Positions 4,926-6,979 of a stretch of 6,979 nucleotides of DNA are shown one piece after another. Both the position numbers and the translations under genes were made by a program. Numbering within the stretch: the first letter of the stretch is position 1; each line of letters starts with the position of its first letter. The stretch is taken from NCBI GenBank assembly GCA_009773975.1, contig VSMX01000113.1:352-7330 (forward strand). Reading direction: 5' to 3'. This stretch comes from Desulfovibrio sp. GTDB taxonomy: Bacteria; Desulfobacterota; Desulfovibrionia; Desulfovibrionales; Desulfovibrionaceae. The notes beneath the pieces were generated by a model, which saw only the letters and a program-made list of their open reading frames with translations, searched no databases and was not told the origin of the DNA.

Positions 4926-6979
4926 ATGGCTGCCGGCAAAAAATCTTCCAGTGAAGAAATCATTGACCTTACCGAATTGATTGAGAAAGGTGGAGCCGAA
5001 GCGCCCTCCGCATCTCGCAAGGTGCAGGCTCAGGTTCATCATGATGACGACGATATTGAAGCCCTGCTTGCGGACATGGATGCCGGGGATGTCGCTCCCA
5101 AAAGCGCGTCCGGAAAAGTCGATGCCAATGAGAATCTTGATATGTCCAATATGGGCGGCATTGACGATTTGCTTGAATCACTCGACATTCCACCCCACCC
5201 CGATTCGCCTTCAGAAGCTCCAACGCCGCTCGACAACGCGGTTGATGACTTGATGACCAACGGCAATGGCAAGCCAAAGAACAATGCCACGCCCAAACAG
5301 GCCAGTTTTGCCGACGATCTGGACGCCCTGCTTGATGAACCAGAGCCAAAACCGGCAAAGAAAGCCCAAAATAAGGATGATCTGGATTCGGCTCTTGACG
5401 ATCTTTTCACCAGTCTGAATGAAAAGCCAGGAGAGCCCCAAAAAGCTTCCAAAGCGGCACCCAGTCCAGTTGCCGATGATCTGGATGACATCCTCTCGTC
5501 AATTGATGAGCCAGCCATGCCTCGGTCAGCCCCGGCAAAGACCGTTGCCAAACCTTCTCCTGCCGATTTTCCCGATGATCTTGACGACTTGCTGAATGGC
5601 ACCGAACTGCCAAATCCAATTCCAGATGAAGCCCTTGCGGAAAGAGAACCCGAACCAGTCAAACCGGAGCCTGTCAAACCTGCGCCCAAGAGCAAGCCTG
5701 TTCTCCAAAAGCTTGTTAACGAAGCCAAAAACGCGGAGAATAATCTTGCGCGGGATATGCTTGCGCAAGATCCTCCCGCCAAATCTTCCGGGGGCGATCT
5801 CAATTATGCAATCAATGCAAATCTCGAGAAACTTAATTTCCAGGCCAGGGATCTGGGGCAGGGTTTGCAAAATTGTGAAACGGATTTGGCCCAGACAAGA
5901 CTGCGTCTGGAGGGGCTTGAGAAATCCGCCGCCAATGCAGCGTCAATTGAAGATCTTTTGCGCGATGGAAGTTCGTTACATTCCGGCTTTGCAGCCCTTA
6001 TTGCCACATCTGTAGGACAGGTGCTTCAGGATACGCGCGAAAATGGCCCTGATCTCCAGGTTATGAACAGGTTCCAGACAATCGAAACGAACAGCAAAAG
6101 TCTTGAAGCGGCCCTTGAAGCCCTGGAAAACAGGCTTGCAAACCTCGAAAGGCATGGCGAAGAAACTTCACAGGTGGCTGAAAAGATCGGCGATCTTGTT
6201 CAGAACACAAATCAGAGCGCGGAAAGGATTGAATCCATGGAAAACAGGCTGGAAAGCATCATGCCCAAACTGGGAAATGCCTTGCAACTGGCCGATCATT
6301 ACGATGAGCTTCTCCATGCTTCCGCCAGGCTGGACGCGCTTGAAAACAGCTTTGGGGAACTGGCTGGCAAAGCCGACGACAGCGGACTGGAATCCGGATT
6401 AAAAGCGCTGGAGCAAGAGACTCTTTCCATAAAGAGCAGTCTCGAAGCCCTGGAAAACAGTTTTGGAGAAAAAACGGATTCGGATCCGAATGATGAGCTG
6501 CAGGCCAAAATTGAAGAAACCGCACAGCAGGTCGAGGCTCGTCTCACCGACCTTGAAAGCAAAATTACAAGTCTTGTTTCTGATGACACAGGCAATGACG
6601 AACTTTTTTCCAGGTTAAACACGGTTGAACAGGAAGCCCTGGAAACAAAGAGCAGGCTCGAATCCGTGGAAACAAAATTTGACGCTTTTAGCGTCAATGA
6701 GGCCAACAACAAACTTGAGGCCGACATCGACGAAGTCAAAAACATTGTCAGTTCCCGGCTTGACGAATTTGAGGGCAAACTTGAAAGCCTGGCTGGGGCC
6801 AAAGATATCGTGCAGGAATTGACCTCAAGACTGGATGGTATCGAACAGGATGCCATTGCTGCGAAAACCAATCTTGAAGCAGTTGAAGCCAGATTTGACA
6901 CTTTTGCCGCCAAAGAAGACAGCGACAAGCTTGAAGCCAATAACGACGAACTCACAAACATCGCCAATTCCCGCAAAGA
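4926..6979 (+). CDS. Large acidic-motif and coiled-coil protein, 3' end outside window
   Basis: An ATG with a good ribosome binding site opens a frame of 684 codons that is still open at the window edge. I recognise no named family. No signal peptide or membrane segment is visible, so a cytoplasmic protein is likely. Residues 1-25 carry a short helix-like EEIIDLTELIEKG. Residues 40-227 are disordered-looking, acidic and Pro/Lys-rich, with seven DLDALL-type motifs. A Pro-Lys linker (about 228-258, with EPVKPEPVKP) leads to a predicted helical region (about 291-380), then a long coiled coil from about 381 onward with recurring LEALENRL-type heptads and 72-residue repeats from 489. A scaffold, polar hub or cytoskeleton-like role would fit but is inference only. 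It is transcribed divergently from ilvE. Long frames on its opposite strand are shadows. Confidence 0.9.
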   Translation, partial: MAAGKKSSSEEIIDLTELIEKGGAEAPSASRKVQAQVHHDDDDIEALLADMDAGDVAPKSASGKVDANENLDMSNMGGIDDLLESLDIPPHPDSPSEAPTPLDNAVDDLMTNGNGKPKNNATPKQASFADDLDALLDEPEPKPAKKAQNKDDLDSALDDLFTSLNEKPGEPQKASKAAPSPVADDLDDILSSIDEPAMPRSAPAKTVAKPSPADFPDDLDDLLNGTELPNPIPDEALAEREPEPVKPEPVKPAPKSKPVLQKLVNEAKNAENNLARDMLAQDPPAKSSGGDLNYAINANLEKLNFQARDLGQGLQNCETDLAQTRLRLEGLEKSAANAASIEDLLRDGSSLHSGFAALIATSVGQVLQDTRENGPDLQVMNRFQTIETNSKSLEAALEALENRLANLERHGEETSQVAEKIGDLVQNTNQSAERIESMENRLESIMPKLGNALQLADHYDELLHASARLDALENSFGELAGKADDSGLESGLKALEQETLSIKSSLEALENSFGEKTDSDPNDELQAKIEETAQQVEARLTDLESKITSLVSDDTGNDELFSRLNTVEQEALETKSRLESVETKFDAFSVNEANNKLEADIDEVKNIVSSRLDEFEGKLESLAGAKDIVQELTSRLDGIEQDAIAAKTNLEAVEARFDTFAAKEDSDKLEANNDELTNIANSRK
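5052..5606 (+). repeat. Seven degenerate acidic DLDALL-type motifs in the N-terminal half
   Basis: The encoded motifs are DIEALLADMD (43-52), GIDDLLESLD (78-87), AVDDLMTNGN (105-114), DLDALLDEPE (131-140), DLDSALDDLF (152-161), DLDDILSSID (185-194) and DLDDLLNGTE (218-227). Spacing is 21-35 residues with Pro/Lys/Ala-rich linkers between. The core, acidic-Leu/Ile-Asp-x-Leu-Leu, resembles the EIDALLNG peptide at the N-terminus of the flagellar switch protein FliM. The linkers are not conserved, so only the motifs appear to be under constraint. Confidence 0.75.
6390..6977 (+). repeat. Tandem 72-residue (216-base) coiled-coil repeats, third copy cut by window edge
   Basis: Residues 489-560, 561-632 and 633 onward align at an exact 72-residue period without gaps at the diagnostic positions. 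Each unit begins with (S)xLxxxEQE/D, then Lys-x-x-Leu-Glu-x-(L/V)-Glu-x-x-Phe about 14 residues later. Units 2 and 3 are closest (TKSRLESVETKFDAF against AKTNLEAVEARFDTF). DNA identity is only moderate, so the duplication is old or under protein-level selection. More copies may lie beyond the window. Confidence 0.75.

Noticed and set aside
4886..4954. A 22-codon ATG frame overlapping the start of the coiled-coil gene, a possible leader peptide.
   Set aside because: It has no convincing ribosome binding site and no distinctive residue content, and it overlaps the main start in another frame. Chance is the simpler explanation.
5039..5803. A 254-codon open frame on the - strand opposite the acidic motif region.
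   Set aside because: It is a Ser/Gly/Arg-rich low-complexity shadow of the acidic repeats on the + strand. It has no recognisable domain, while the + frame has a good ribosome binding site, motifs and heptads.
6299..6976. A 225-codon open frame on the - strand opposite the coiled coil.
   Set aside because: Its Ser/Leu-rich repetitive translation mirrors the 72-residue repeats of the + strand gene. It arises from the codon usage of those repeats and looks like no real protein.

Overview
The window looks like ordinary chromosome from a delta-type proteobacterium, most likely a relative of Desulfovibrio (Desulfobacterota). I infer this from the wording of the DnaX and IlvE proteins and from the dnaX-ybaB-recR order; no rRNA or tRNA is present to confirm it. 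Base composition is moderate, and I see no insertion sequence, CRISPR array, tRNA or phage gene.

Layout: (1) On the + strand, bases 2-628 are the 3' end of an unrecognised gene, followed 21 bases later by a small DUF805 membrane protein (650-1087). (2) Converging on these from the - strand is a tight four-gene run, read from 4663 down to 1114: ilvE, dnaX, ybaB, recR. Gaps are 10, 10 and 2 bases, so one transcript is likely, starting from a candidate promoter near 4729-4757. (3) A 262-base divergent intergenic region (4664-4925) carries a 10-base direct repeat and a 29-base imperfect palindrome. (4) From 4926 to the window edge the + strand holds one uninterrupted reading frame of 684 codons with no stop. 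It has an acidic N-terminal half with seven DLDALL-type motifs, then a long coiled coil ending in 72-residue repeats. It is easy to miss because its stop lies outside the window and because its opposite strand carries long spurious open frames.

How the genes work together: dnaX supplies the clamp-loader ATPase of DNA polymerase III, ybaB a small nucleoid-associated protein, and recR the RecFOR mediator subunit, a common replication/repair cluster. ilvE, a branched-chain aminotransferase, sits at the head of this run and has no obvious functional link to it. The coiled-coil protein is probably a structural or scaffolding protein.

Points that most deserve a second look: the motif-rich coiled-coil protein; a candidate programmed -1 frameshift in dnaX that would end the short form at residue 433, close to the 431-residue gamma of E. 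coli; a proline where RecR's Toprim glutamate normally sits; and the palindrome upstream of the coiled-coil gene.
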